Positions 1-8,304 of a stretch of 34,992 nucleotides of DNA are shown in pieces. The position numbers and the translations under genes were made by a program. Origin of the DNA: Bacteroidota bacterium (GTDB lineage: Bacteria; Chloroflexota; Anaerolineae; Aggregatilineales; Phototrophicaceae); the NCBI GenBank assembly GCA_027492915.1, contig JAPUDW010000428.1, forward strand, positions 1 to 34,992, written 5' to 3'. Below the pieces are notes generated by a model that ran no database searches, was not told where the DNA came from, and saw only the letters and a list, made by a program, of their open reading frames with translations. Each line of letters starts with the position of its first letter. Position 1 is the first letter of the stretch.

Positions 1-353
1 TTCTCGCGGCGGATGAGCGAGCCGGCCAGCGACACCGATGCAAATACCATCAACACCGTATCACGCTTTAAGCCCGCTTCGATTTCAATCCTCACAAAAT
101 CGTCCGAGTTATCCAACCGCCGCTGCCCATTAGTCTCGTGGGCATCCAGCCAGCGCAGCCCAATAATCACCAGCAGCACATCACACCGCGAGACTTCCTC
201 ATTGAGCATCGCTGGATAATTCGCACCCGGCGGAATAACATCCACATCTTTAAAAACGGCCTGTTCGCCAAACGCCAAACACAAGCGGTCATAAATACGC
301 CCGCTCACGGCGGCACTATCGGAACGGCGGTAGGAAATAAAGATGCGCGGCAC
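1..353 (-). CDS. TIR-domain protein, N-terminal part (cut by window edge)
   Basis: About 117 residues are visible, read leftwards from a GTG at 353. The GTG is preceded by a GAGGAG ribosome site (plus-strand 359-364) five bases upstream. The product opens with PRIFISYRRSDS, the strand A/box 1 motif of bacterial TIR domains, and continues with VFKDVDVIPPGANYP, CDVLLVIIG, RWLD and FVRIEIEAGLKR. The last segment carries the Glu at the place of the catalytic residue of NAD-cleaving TIR proteins. Bacterial TIR proteins of this kind often carry C-terminal WD40, TPR or sulfatase-modifying-factor-like domains, but that part lies outside the window. After RDTVLM the residues no longer resemble the usual VIPVLVDGA strand, so a frameshift or real divergence near position 60 is possible. 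The role (signalling or defence by NAD cleavage) is inferred from the family. Confidence 0.82.
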   Translation of the reverse strand, partial: MPRIFISYRRSDSAAVSGRIYDRLCLAFGEQAVFKDVDVIPPGANYPAMLNEEVSRCDVLLVIIGLRWLDAHETNGQRRLDNSDDFVRIEIEAGLKRDTVLMVFASVSLAGSLIRRE

Positions 354-391
354 ACAAACTCCTCGACGTTAGCCCGTGTATATGCTTCCTA

Positions 392-419
392 ATTATAGTG
401 AATGGCGAGGGATGGGCAA
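392..419 (-). promoter_or_regulatory. Candidate sigma70-type promoter for the TIR gene
   Basis: On the minus strand a TTGCCC box (plus 414-419) is followed after 16 bases by a perfect TATAAT (plus 392-397). It would start RNA near 385, about 30 bases before the GTG start. The -35 box touches the U-tract of the terminator of the gene behind it, a compact terminator-promoter arrangement. The -35 match is only 4 of 6. Confidence 0.45.
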
Positions 420-450
420 AATAAAAGACTTACGCCGATGAGCGCAAGCC
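418..450 (-). terminator. Intrinsic terminator after the YceI-like gene
   Basis: In minus-strand RNA, GGCUUGCGC pairs with GCGUAAGUC (nine pairs, two of them G-U) around a six-base loop, followed by UUUUAUUUU. It begins 28 bases after the stop codon of the YceI-like gene. Confidence 0.75.
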
Positions 451-478
451 TTCTATACCGCTTCAAATCAGTTCATCG

Positions 479-1378
479 CTAGGCGGGAACAACAGCCGCC
501 ACAAACTTAATATCGAGTGTCACTTCATCGCTGACATTCGCTACACCGGGGGCGTTCGGGATTTGCAGGTTGTACTGGGCGCGTGTCACTGTGGTAGTTG
601 CCGAGCCTTCCAGCTTATCCTCACCCGCTGTCACCGAAACGTCAAACGTCACAGTCTGGGTAATGTCGCGAATCTTGAGGTCACCGATTACTTTGAAGTT
701 AATGGTCGAGCCAACCGCTACCGTATCCGGCAGGCCAGTGATCGAAGTCGGGGTGAACTCGATAAACTGATAATTATCCGAAGCCGACTCCAGAATTTCG
801 CTGCGGATTGCGCGATTGCGGAATTCTTGATCGGTCGCCAATGTACGGGCGTTGATGCGGATCACACCAATCTTAGAATTGGCAGGGGTGGCAAAATCGA
901 CGAATATGTCGCCAGCAACTTGATCGGTCTTGCCAACCACAGTCGTCGGCTGACCACGCAAATCTTCGGTCAGCGTAAAGCTCACTTCAGACCCGCTGGT
1001 TTCAATGCGGTACAGGCTTCCCGCGCTCGCTGCTACAGCCGCAGTCGCTTCTTCGGTTGCTTCGGAGGTCGGCACAACTGTCGCAGACATCGGCTCAACT
1101 GTTGCTTCTGCGGTAGATTCCACCGTCGCTTCAGCCTCGGCATCCGTACCGGAGCCTGCAACTGCTGTACTGAGTGCTTCATTGGTCGCAATGAGTTCAG
1201 CAACTTGTGTTTCCAGCGCATTAGGCGTTGCAGTTGAAAGGTCAAGCGTTGGCGCAGTCAAAGGTTCGGTTGCCTCACCTGAACCGCCAACGATATAAAT
1301 ATAGGCGAAAATGCTGACAGCAGCAGTGATACCCATCAGGATAAGGATACCGAGAATATTCAAACTACGACGCGACAT
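479..1378 (-). CDS. Membrane-anchored YceI-like domain protein
   Basis: The protein is 299 residues. ATG at 1378 is chosen over an in-frame ATG 21 bases upstream because GGAGG lies four bases before it and overlaps the upstream option. Residues about 8-30 form a single N-terminal membrane helix. Residues 34-118 are a low-complexity linker rich in Ala, Glu, Thr and Ser. Residues about 122-296 match the YceI lipocalin-like beta-barrel pattern: YRIETSGSEVSFTL, then IRINARTLATDQEFRNRAIRSEIL, then IGDLKIRDITQTVTFDVSV. YceI proteins bind isoprenoid-type lipids in the periplasm or at the cell surface, so a lipid-binding role outside the membrane is likely, but the ligand cannot be named. It lies 110 bases downstream of the propeller gene on the same strand, with a hairpin between them and a terminator after it. 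Confidence 0.88.
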   Translation of the reverse strand: MSRRSLNILGILILMGITAAVSIFAYIYIVGGSGEATEPLTAPTLDLSTATPNALETQVAELIATNEALSTAVAGSGTDAEAEATVESTAEATVEPMSATVVPTSEATEEATAAVAASAGSLYRIETSGSEVSFTLTEDLRGQPTTVVGKTDQVAGDIFVDFATPANSKIGVIRINARTLATDQEFRNRAIRSEILESASDNYQFIEFTPTSITGLPDTVAVGSTINFKVIGDLKIRDITQTVTFDVSVTAGEDKLEGSATTTVTRAQYNLQIPNAPGVANVSDEVTLDIKFVAAVVPA

Positions 1379-1411
1379 TTGTCCTCCAGAGATTTTCATA
1401 GATGATATGTG

Positions 1412-1446
1412 AGGGAGACTACAGCATAATAGCAGAGGGTCTCCCT
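1412..1446. other. Inverted repeat between the propeller and YceI-like genes
   Basis: AGGGAGAC (1412-1419) and GTCTCCCT (1439-1446) form a perfect 8-base inverted repeat with a 19-base loop. Neither strand has a clean U-tract after it, so it is not a standard terminator. It may be a transcript-processing stem or a protein-binding site upstream of the YceI-like gene. Confidence 0.45.
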
Positions 1447-1488
1447 AAAATAACCGTTTGCGCTAATATTACTCATTAGCTTCTAAAA

Positions 1489-2523
1489 TTATGTTCCCCC
1501 AAGGGTGATGACCTCGCCGCTGTCGGGCGCACCCAGCGCATTCACAGAAACATACAGCGTGCCGTCCTCACTCTGGGCGATTCCGTAGGGCGAACTCAAA
1601 CCTTCGGCGATCACTTCCAAGTTCTCGGCATCGAGCTTGATAACGCTGCCGCTGTCGGCATTAAAACCGGTATCACCGAAACCATCCGCCATCTGCACAG
1701 CGTACAATGAACCATCTGCCCCAATAAGGACATCCGTAATGAGGGTCAGGTCATTGTAGGCGATTTTAAGCGCACCATCCGCGCCATAAACTTCGATGCG
1801 TGCGCCACCTGCCGCGAACGGGAACCCGCTCAAGAAGCCCACATACACATCACCATCAGGGCTAATATCAACCGAAGTCGGCACCGATTGAGGGGCGTCT
1901 TGTGCAGCCGGCCACACGGCGAATACCTGTAAACCATCCTCGGCTGTCCACGTCAAAAGCGAGTTACCACTGGCATCGGCAATAAACACCTTGCCATCCG
2001 CATCCACCGCCAACGCCGCCGGATTAGAAACCAATTCTTCGGCTTGGTCAGGGTTATTCTCAGTCTCGAAGGCTGCGAGGTCGATCACCTGCTTGGCTTC
2101 GCCAGTTGCCTTATCGAACTCAACCAGCGCCGCGCCGACCTTACCTTCGGGGAAGCCATCCGTCAGGCTCATGCCCAGCGTTGCCCAAATGCTGTCCTCG
2201 GTTACGTAAACATCCGTCACGCCCTCAATCTGACCAGCGGCATCCATGCTAATCAGACCGGGGATAACAACCGCCTGTTCACCATCCACTGATACCGCCG
2301 AAATTTGCGCCGTTTCGCCGAACTTCAACGGCCCAAAAGGTCCAGTTCCATCAAGGTCGCCGCCCGAACCTGCTTCCGCAATATAGAGAGTACCGTCGCT
2401 GTCGAACGAAATATGGCGCGGCGAATTTAACCCTGCTGCCACCGCTTCACCTTGCGCCGAGACTAAGCTCGCACTCAATGTCAATGCGACCATACCCGCA
2501 CCTAATATCGCTTTCTTAAACAT
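1489..2523 (-). CDS. Secreted ScyD/ScyE-like beta-propeller protein
   Basis: The protein is 344 residues. ATG at 2523 is preceded by AGAGGA with a six-base gap. Residues 1-23 are a typical signal peptide ending LVSA before QGEAV. The rest consists of repeated propeller-blade motifs: LNSPRHISFDSDGTLYIAEAG, NPAALAVDADGKVFIADASGN, PTSVDISPDGDVYVGFL and SSPYGIAQSEDGTLYVS. Order, length and the early GGD region fit the ScyD/ScyE family, named after scytonemin-cluster proteins but widespread as secreted propellers in Chloroflexota and Actinobacteria. No other scytonemin gene is nearby, so pigment synthesis should not be inferred. No catalytic residues can be pointed to. It is the first gene of a likely two-gene unit with the YceI-like gene. 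Confidence 0.8.
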   Translation of the reverse strand: MFKKAILGAGMVALTLSASLVSAQGEAVAAGLNSPRHISFDSDGTLYIAEAGSGGDLDGTGPFGPLKFGETAQISAVSVDGEQAVVIPGLISMDAAGQIEGVTDVYVTEDSIWATLGMSLTDGFPEGKVGAALVEFDKATGEAKQVIDLAAFETENNPDQAEELVSNPAALAVDADGKVFIADASGNSLLTWTAEDGLQVFAVWPAAQDAPQSVPTSVDISPDGDVYVGFLSGFPFAAGGARIEVYGADGALKIAYNDLTLITDVLIGADGSLYAVQMADGFGDTGFNADSGSVIKLDAENLEVIAEGLSSPYGIAQSEDGTLYVSVNALGAPDSGEVITLGGT

Positions 2524-2710
2524 GGATGTTCCTCTCTAAAAACGCCAATAAGCACTTCCATTTAGGAAGTGAATGCCAGACATTATATGGAAAAAGAATT
2601 AAATGAGGGGTTAGAACTGCATGAGCGGGGTAGTCAAATGACGCACACACGGCAGCACCCACGGGGAAAAGTACCTTTGTACTGTTCCTCGTGAGCGCGC
2701 GTCTAAAATG

Positions 2711-2971
2711 TTAATAAGCCGCTGGCACACCGATTTCCTGAACATCCACCGGCACGCCATCAAGCTGGTTGGGAATCAATTCTTGGGGCGTGAGCGAATC
2801 CGCTGGCACCTTCTGGTCAACCATCACCACGACGCCTACAACACCGGTGTACACGCCATCCTTCTTGACCAGCCCCACCGCTACCCCAATAACATGCGGG
2901 ATCTTCAGCAGCATGTCAATGTATTTGGTTTGTACCAATGTCGCTCTCGCGGTCTGTTCATCCTGTCCCAT
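2711..2971 (-). CDS. Short protein homologous to the N-terminal domain of the adjacent peptidase
   Basis: The protein is 86 residues. ATG at 2971 is chosen because GAGGAGG lies five bases upstream. In-frame codons further upstream run into the end of the preceding gene. The body (IPHVIGVAVGL, VVVMVDQKVPADSLTPQELIPNQLDGVPVDVQEIG) aligns along its length with residues about 10-78 of the peptidase encoded just upstream (VVGVAVGL, VLVERKVPVAALSASEAVPKEVDGV, VVEVGYLRAY). It has no catalytic residues and no signal peptide. The 25-base gap suggests co-transcription with the peptidase. It looks like a duplicated pro-domain encoded as a separate protein and could chaperone or inhibit the peptidase. 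That role is inferred. Confidence 0.75.
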   Translation of the reverse strand: MGQDEQTARATLVQTKYIDMLLKIPHVIGVAVGLVKKDGVYTGVVGVVVMVDQKVPADSLTPQELIPNQLDGVPVDVQEIGVPAAY

Positions 2972-2996
2972 ACAAACCTCCTCTGCACTTTGATCG

Positions 2997-4100
2997 CTAC
3001 AAATTGACCTGCAAAGCATTCAGTACGGCATCAATCGGGTTGAAAATAGTCGATAAACTCGACCCCGCGAACAGCAGCCCCACCGCCTTATTCTCGGCAG
3101 CATCCACAATCAACGAGCCAGAATCACCGCCCTGGCTCATCGGCGTCGTAATAATTTGTCCGGTAAAACGCGCCGTGCGTGCGCCGTAAGCCACGTTCAC
3201 AGTCGCGTTCAACAGGGTAATCGTACCCGTGGTGTACCCTGTGGTGCGGCCTGACTTACGAACAGCCATATTCAACCCTGCCGCCTTCGTCCCATGTACC
3301 TGCCCGATGCCCACAATATCCCCCGTAAACTTGCTGGGATCAACCGGCTTGGCGAGCGCACAATCCACTTCGTTCGAGGGCGTTTGTGCCACCGCGTCCA
3401 CAACCGCCGCTTGCGAGTTCGTCGGCACAACCACCGTACTCGGAACAACACGCTGCTGCGAACCCACCAGCGCCGCCACCGCATTGACCACCGCGACCAC
3501 CGAATTCACAATCGTGCAGCTTCCCGGTGTCCCCGGCGTGGGCGGCACGGTCGGCGGGTTGGGGGTTGGGGTGGTGGGCGTCGTTGGAATATCAGGGTCA
3601 TCCACATACCGCAGCGCGATAAAGCGTTCCAACCGCGCCACCATATCCGCCGGATTTTGCCCGCCATCGGCTGGCCCCGGTTGAAGAATCGCATCACCAA
3701 CCAGCGCGTTATTGCTGTTCGCCAGCACATGATTATTCGAAAGAATGAGTTTTTCACCCGTCAGGCGATCAGTGACAATCGTGCCGAGCGTTCCGGCGGT
3801 AATCTTATAGTGACCAATGCTAATGCCGCTGGGGATTTCTGGCCGGTAACGGTCACGCGGGCTGTCGTAAGCGCGGAGGTAGCCGACTTCGACCACATCC
3901 GTTTTCACGCCGTCCACTTCCTTTGGCACCGCTTCGGACGCAGACAGTGCCGCGACAGGCACCTTACGCTCGACCAAAACACAAACCGAAGGCTCGCCCA
4001 CACTATTTTTCAAACCGACGGCGACACCGACCACATTGGGCTTGGCTAAAAGTGAGTTCTGAAAAACACGTTGCGCCTGAAAAACATCATTCAGTGCCAT
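2997..4100 (-). CDS. Trypsin-fold serine peptidase-like protein with N-terminal pro-domain
   Basis: The protein is 367 residues. ATG at 4100 has GGAG seven bases upstream. Residues 1-78 form a GVAVGL-containing domain shared with the small downstream gene. Residues about 92-367 look like a chymotrypsin-fold peptidase: His124 in LSNNHVLAN, Asp246 in NEVDCALA and Ser327 in MSQGGDSGSL fit a His-Asp-Ser triad in the right order and spacing. The stretch 170-195 is a Pro/Thr-rich linker inside the catalytic domain, between His and Asp. KSGRTTGYTTGTI before the serine matches a family of bacterial trypsin-like proteins without signal peptides. No export signal is visible at the N-terminus, so its location is uncertain. 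Substrate unknown. Confidence 0.82.
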   Translation of the reverse strand: MALNDVFQAQRVFQNSLLAKPNVVGVAVGLKNSVGEPSVCVLVERKVPVAALSASEAVPKEVDGVKTDVVEVGYLRAYDSPRDRYRPEIPSGISIGHYKITAGTLGTIVTDRLTGEKLILSNNHVLANSNNALVGDAILQPGPADGGQNPADMVARLERFIALRYVDDPDIPTTPTTPTPNPPTVPPTPGTPGSCTIVNSVVAVVNAVAALVGSQQRVVPSTVVVPTNSQAAVVDAVAQTPSNEVDCALAKPVDPSKFTGDIVGIGQVHGTKAAGLNMAVRKSGRTTGYTTGTITLLNATVNVAYGARTARFTGQIITTPMSQGGDSGSLIVDAAENKAVGLLFAGSSLSTIFNPIDAVLNALQVNL

Positions 4101-4350
4101 ATAACCACTCCATCCAAATAAGCAAACAAACCAGCTTTTTCATTGTAGCATCGTTTATGAGGGAGCGCTGACACCGAATGCGTCACGTTTATCGTGGTCG
4201 AAAGTGTGTTAAACTCGGTCATGAGGTTATAAATTCGTGAGATCACCGAACTTTTACAGCCAGTATACGATATAGTATGAGTTCACACATCATAACAAAA
4301 GTGAACAGCGCGTGCTGACGAACATCACCCCCATAAACAGGAGAGCCAAC

Positions 4351-5250
4351 GTGAAAAAAGGACTATTGGTTATTGTATTCGGCGTGTTTCTGTTGGGCGC
4401 GTGCAGCCCCGCTACTCCTGTGAAACAGTTTTCAAGAGGCGACGAACTAGCCTTTTACGATTTCACCGCGCCAACCACTTTTGAAGAAGGGCTTTATGGT
4501 AACGGTGTCGCCCGTCTGCAAATTAGCAGCGGCGTTTACAACATCGCCATCACCGCTGGCGACAACACCATGTACTACGGTCAATGGGGTGAATCGGCCA
4601 GTGATGTCGTCCTCGATGTCGAAGCCAGCCAAACCAGCACCGATCTCAACACGACCTATGGCGTGATGTGCCGTGTGCGCGGTACCGTCGGCCTAAACGT
4701 ACTGCCAAATGCCGCTGCCACCGAAGTCATTGACCTGTCCAGCGTAGAAACCATCGCCGCCAGCCCGGATGCCGAAGCCACGCTCGACCCGATTGCCGGG
4801 GCAACCGCCGACGCGACAGCGGAAGCAACCGCAGAAACCACGGTTGAGGCTCCCGCCGAAGCAACTGCTGAGGCAACCGATGAAGCCACGCTTGAAGGTG
4901 GCACTTCCAACGCAATCCGCGACAACACCACCAACAACGGCGATGGATACTTGTTCATGATACAGGGCAGCGGGCGCTATGCCATCTTCCGCTCGCAAGG
5001 GCGCAAGCTCACGCCGCTGGTCGAGTGGGCGACTTCCAGCGTCATCAACACCGGCGCGGCACAAAACCGCATTCGCGCGGTGTGCATGGGCAGCTATTTG
5101 GCGCTGTACGTAAACGGGCAGTTCCTTGCCGACGCCACCGACGATCTCTATAGTACCGGTCAGGTTGGCTTGGTCGGCGCGACAGCCGCCCGTGCCGGCA
5201 TGACCGTCACCTTCGACAACTTTATGGTCAGCACGGCTAAGCCCAAATAA
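4351..5250 (+). CDS. Lipoprotein with Glu/Ala/Thr-rich insert
   Basis: The protein is 299 residues. GTG at 4351 is preferred over an ATG 39 bases upstream, because AGGAG lies just before it and the product then begins directly with a signal: VKK, a hydrophobic stretch, and lipobox LLGAC with lipidated Cys18. Residues about 26-130 and 190-290 look like two parts of one extracellular beta-sandwich: FYDFTAPTTFEEG near the start, and IRAVCMGSYLALYVNGQFLADATDD followed by GQVGLVGATA near the end, the pattern of LamG/concanavalin-like domains. Residues about 138-182 are a low-complexity insert of Ala, Glu and Thr. Function unknown; a glycan- or surface-binding role is a guess. The next gene starts five bases after its stop. 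Confidence 0.78.
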   Translation: MKKGLLVIVFGVFLLGACSPATPVKQFSRGDELAFYDFTAPTTFEEGLYGNGVARLQISSGVYNIAITAGDNTMYYGQWGESASDVVLDVEASQTSTDLNTTYGVMCRVRGTVGLNVLPNAAATEVIDLSSVETIAASPDAEATLDPIAGATADATAEATAETTVEAPAEATAEATDEATLEGGTSNAIRDNTTNNGDGYLFMIQGSGRYAIFRSQGRKLTPLVEWATSSVINTGAAQNRIRAVCMGSYLALYVNGQFLADATDDLYSTGQVGLVGATAARAGMTVTFDNFMVSTAKPK

Positions 5251-5255
5251 TCACC

Positions 5256-6026
5256 ATGCTTGAAGCAGATCCTGTATTTGGTAAAGTCCTCGATAATTAC
5301 CCCAGCAATCGGGCGCGTTTGGTCGCGCCCACCGTTGTTCTCTCTGCTGTCGCCGCCGTCATCCTCAACGCCACCCTCGCCACGGTTGAATCGTGGTGGG
5401 GGCCGCCGCTGACGGTCATCATTATGGCAGCCGTCGTGCTGGTACTGGGTTGGCGCACCTTGCACTATTGGAACCGCGAAGTTGTGCTGTACGAAAACGG
5501 CTTCAGCTACCGCGAAGGCGCACGCCCCATCTTCTTCTTGTATCACGAAGTCCTCAGCGTCCGCCAGCAGGGGCAGCGTTTGGCTTACTTCGGCGGCCTC
5601 ATCCGGCGTAACACCTTTCAATTCACCCTCACCACCCTGCGCGGTGAAGTCATGACGCTCGACAATTTATATGTACGCGTCGAAGAACTCGGCGAGCAAA
5701 TGGAAAAGCGCATCTATGCCGTACTCGACCCGTACTTGCAAGAACTGATGGGGAAAGGCGAGAAAATCCCCTTCTCCAACACCCTGCGCCTCAGCACCAC
5801 GGGTCTGCACGAAAAAGGGCGTGACCTGCCGTGGTCGAGCTTCGACGGTTACAAAATTAGCAGCGGTCAGCTTACCCTGTTCACCCAACCGGATAAATCC
5901 GAGTGGCTTACCATCCCCCTGCCCGAAGTCGATAACCTGCCTTTGCTCATCCGCTGGCTCAAACAGCGCGAACACACCCCACCCACCATGATCACCATCG
6001 AACCCACCCGCTCAACCTCTCCATAA
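5256..6026 (+). CDS. Two-helix membrane protein of unknown function
   Basis: The protein is 256 residues, starting five bases after the stop of the lipoprotein gene and probably translated with it. Residues about 22-40 and 50-68 are two hydrophobic helices separated by a short loop. After them come a soluble region starting VVLYENGFSYREGARPIFFLYHEVLSVRQQG and a second one, LRLSTTGLHEKGRDLPWSSFDGYKISSGQLTL. Both halves resemble PH-like bacterial membrane-associated domains (DUF6585/YcxB style), where a Tyr-x-x-Gly segment is followed by an aromatic strand. This similarity is by eye only. No catalytic motif is seen. Confidence 0.7.
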   Translation: MLEADPVFGKVLDNYPSNRARLVAPTVVLSAVAAVILNATLATVESWWGPPLTVIIMAAVVLVLGWRTLHYWNREVVLYENGFSYREGARPIFFLYHEVLSVRQQGQRLAYFGGLIRRNTFQFTLTTLRGEVMTLDNLYVRVEELGEQMEKRIYAVLDPYLQELMGKGEKIPFSNTLRLSTTGLHEKGRDLPWSSFDGYKISSGQLTLFTQPDKSEWLTIPLPEVDNLPLLIRWLKQREHTPPTMITIEPTRSTSP

Positions 6027-6088
6027 CTTTGTATTGTAGAAACGCTTTAATCCACCGTAAATATGCCGCCCGAATACCCTGATTTATT

Positions 6089-6123
6089 CCCTCCCTGTTA
6101 CTACGGGGAGGGCTAGGGTGGGG
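6089..6123. repeat. Dispersed GC hairpin repeat, copy 1
   Basis: CCCTCCC and GGGGAGGG flank the loop sequence TGTTACTAC, followed by a GGGTGGGG tail. An inverted copy with the same loop bases occurs at 20792-20829, and a related hairpin at 19471-19522. The rest of the 285-base gap before the ABC transporter holds nothing else I recognise. Confidence 0.7.
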
Positions 6124-6311
6124 TTGCTTCGTTATTTATCTTTACAGCCTCTTAATAACACGAAACCAAAATCCTTCTGCAATCTTTCCTTTGCCTATCA
6201 ACCTTTACCCGCTTATCCCGCCCTATCCTGCCCATAGGTTCAGTAGACTCTAGGCCATCTGTTCGGTAAAATTTAACCTCGCGAACACATGGTCTTGGCA
6301 GGAGGTTAACG

Positions 6312-8273
6312 ATGCACGGTGGCGGCTGGTGGGTTTATGCTTGGGGCAGCGATAATGACAACAATAAGAGCGTCACATGGCCGCTGGTCAAACGCGTCCT
6401 CAACTACGCCCGTCCTTATTGGGACAAGATTGGCATTACCCTATTTACAATTCTCGTCACGACCGGTTTGGGCTTGCTTACGCCCTTGATCTTCCGTGAT
6501 CTGATCGACAACGCCCTGCCGAACGGCGACACAGGTCGCTTGAACGTCCTCGCGCTAGGCTTGGTGCTCATCCCGATTGTCGTTAGCTTGGTCGGCATGT
6601 ATTCACGCCTGCTCAACGCCCAGATCGGCGAAGGTGTGATCTTCGATTTACGCACCGCACTCTATAACCATATGCAGCGTATGTCCTTGCGATTCTTCAC
6701 CAACACCAAAGTTGGCGAATTGATGAGCCGCCTCAATAACGATGTGGTTAACGCGCAGTCCGCCATCAGCGACACGATTGTGACGATGGTCGTCAATATC
6801 GTGCAGGTCATCGCGGTATTGGGTGTCATGCTTACGCTCGACTGGCGTTTAACCGTCATGAGCGTGGCTGTCCTGCCCGTGTTCATCTTCATCGCCCGTA
6901 GGCGCGGCGGTTCGCTGCGGCAAATCCGGCGCGAGGGTATGGAGTACAACGCCCAGATGAACGCCATGATGAACGAAACCCTGAACATCGGCGGCACGCT
7001 GCTCGTTAAGCTGTTCGGGCGCGGCAAGCTCGAAACGGATCGCTTTGCCAATCGCGCCGGTAAAGTCCGCGACATTGGCATAAAAGAGGCCTACCTCGGT
7101 AACCAGTTCTGGGTGATCGTCGGCATGGTTGGTGTGGTCGGCACGGCGGTGGTTTACTGGGTCGGTGGTCATCTCGTGCTGGATGGTGTGTTCAGTATCG
7201 GTACCATCGTGGCCTTCAGCGCCTACCTCGGTCAGTTGTACGGCCCGCTGCAATCCCTCACCAACTCACCTGTCATCTTCGCCCGTTCGATGGTTAGCTT
7301 CGAGCGTGTGTTTGAAGTCATCGACCTACCGTTGGAAATTATTGAGAAGCCGAACGCAACAGTACTGGAAGATGTGCGCGGCGAACTGACATTCGAACAC
7401 GTCAACTTCACCTACGACACCGATACCGAAAGTCTGCTCTCGGAAGTCAACCGCCCCGGCAGAATGGAAAATGTGAAGAACGCACTGTCGCTCGACTCTG
7501 CCAACGGCAATGGCAGCGAAAAACCCGCTAAAGCCGAACCCGACGGCGACACAGATAAACCCCACACGCAAGCCCGTGAAGCCGCCCTTGATGATGTCTC
7601 GTTCAGCATCAAACCGGGACAGCTCGTCGCGCTTGTCGGCCCCAGCGGTGCGGGTAAAACCACCATGACCTATCTCATTCCCCGCCTCTACGATCCAACT
7701 TCCGGTCGTATTCTGATCGACGGGTATGACCTGCGCGATGTAACACTGGAATCCTTAGCGACTCAAATCGGCATGGTGACGCAGGAAACCCACCTGTTCC
7801 ACGATACCATCCGAACCAATCTACTCTATGCCAAAATCGACGCAACACAGGCCGAGATCGAAGCCGCCTGTAAAGCTGCCAACATCCACGACTTCATCAT
7901 GGGTCTAGCTGATGGTTACGACTCGGTCGTCGGGGAGCGCGGTTACCGCCTCAGTGGCGGTGAAAAGCAGCGACTCGCCATCGCACGGGTCATCCTCAAA
8001 AACCCGCGTATCTTGGTATTGGATGAAGCCACCAGCCACCTCGACAGCCAATCAGAAGCGCTCATTCAAGACGCGTTAAAAACCGTAATGGACGGTCGCA
8101 CCAGCCTCGTTATCGCCCACCGCCTCAGCACCATTCTCGCCGCCGACCAAATCCTCGTAATGGATCGTGGTCAGATCGCGGAACAGGGTACACACAGCGG
8201 ACTGTTGGCGAAAGGCGGGCTATACGCCAATCTCTACGAAACACAGTTCAAAGGCGAGCGCGAACTGGCCTAA
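6312..8273 (+). CDS. ABC exporter half-transporter (permease fused to ATPase)
   Basis: The protein is 653 residues, with GGAGG six bases before the ATG. Residues about 25-335 form the six-helix type I exporter domain; FYSIS-like coupling segments include FDLRTALYNHMQRMSLRFF and VGELMSRLNNDV. Residues 357-650 form the nucleotide-binding domain: A-loop Tyr368, Walker A GPSGAGKT (443-450), Q-loop Gln491, signature LSGGE (547-551), Walker B ILVLDE (567-572) and switch His603. All motifs are intact, so an active ATPase is expected, working as a homodimer or with a partner encoded elsewhere. Unusual is an approximately 50-residue charged insertion (about 372-424) between the A-loop strand and the strand before Walker A. 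The substrate cannot be told; lipids, drugs or peptides are all possible for this MsbA/LmrA-like class. No partner gene is adjacent. Confidence 0.93.
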   Translation: MHGGGWWVYAWGSDNDNNKSVTWPLVKRVLNYARPYWDKIGITLFTILVTTGLGLLTPLIFRDLIDNALPNGDTGRLNVLALGLVLIPIVVSLVGMYSRLLNAQIGEGVIFDLRTALYNHMQRMSLRFFTNTKVGELMSRLNNDVVNAQSAISDTIVTMVVNIVQVIAVLGVMLTLDWRLTVMSVAVLPVFIFIARRRGGSLRQIRREGMEYNAQMNAMMNETLNIGGTLLVKLFGRGKLETDRFANRAGKVRDIGIKEAYLGNQFWVIVGMVGVVGTAVVYWVGGHLVLDGVFSIGTIVAFSAYLGQLYGPLQSLTNSPVIFARSMVSFERVFEVIDLPLEIIEKPNATVLEDVRGELTFEHVNFTYDTDTESLLSEVNRPGRMENVKNALSLDSANGNGSEKPAKAEPDGDTDKPHTQAREAALDDVSFSIKPGQLVALVGPSGAGKTTMTYLIPRLYDPTSGRILIDGYDLRDVTLESLATQIGMVTQETHLFHDTIRTNLLYAKIDATQAEIEAACKAANIHDFIMGLADGYDSVVGERGYRLSGGEKQRLAIARVILKNPRILVLDEATSHLDSQSEALIQDALKTVMDGRTSLVIAHRLSTILAADQILVMDRGQIAEQGTHSGLLAKGGLYANLYETQFKGERELA

Positions 8274-8304
8274 CCAACCTCTCAAACAATTTTAGACTGC
8301 ACAT

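Noticed and set aside
563-1237. 224-codon plus-strand frame rich in Cys and Arg
   Set aside because: Antisense to the YceI-like gene. The Cys-rich end is the reverse reading of the Ala/Glu/Thr linker.
1489-2523. Scytonemin pigment cluster suggested by the ScyD/ScyE-like protein
   Set aside because: No other scy gene is present, and the family is a general secreted propeller outside cyanobacteria.
2668-2684. AGTAC/GTACT stem after the small pro-domain gene as a terminator
   Set aside because: Only five pairs with a weak following U-run; not convincing.
3294-4049. 251-codon plus-strand frame rich in Arg and His
   Set aside because: Antisense to the serine peptidase gene, with no ribosome site and no family pattern.
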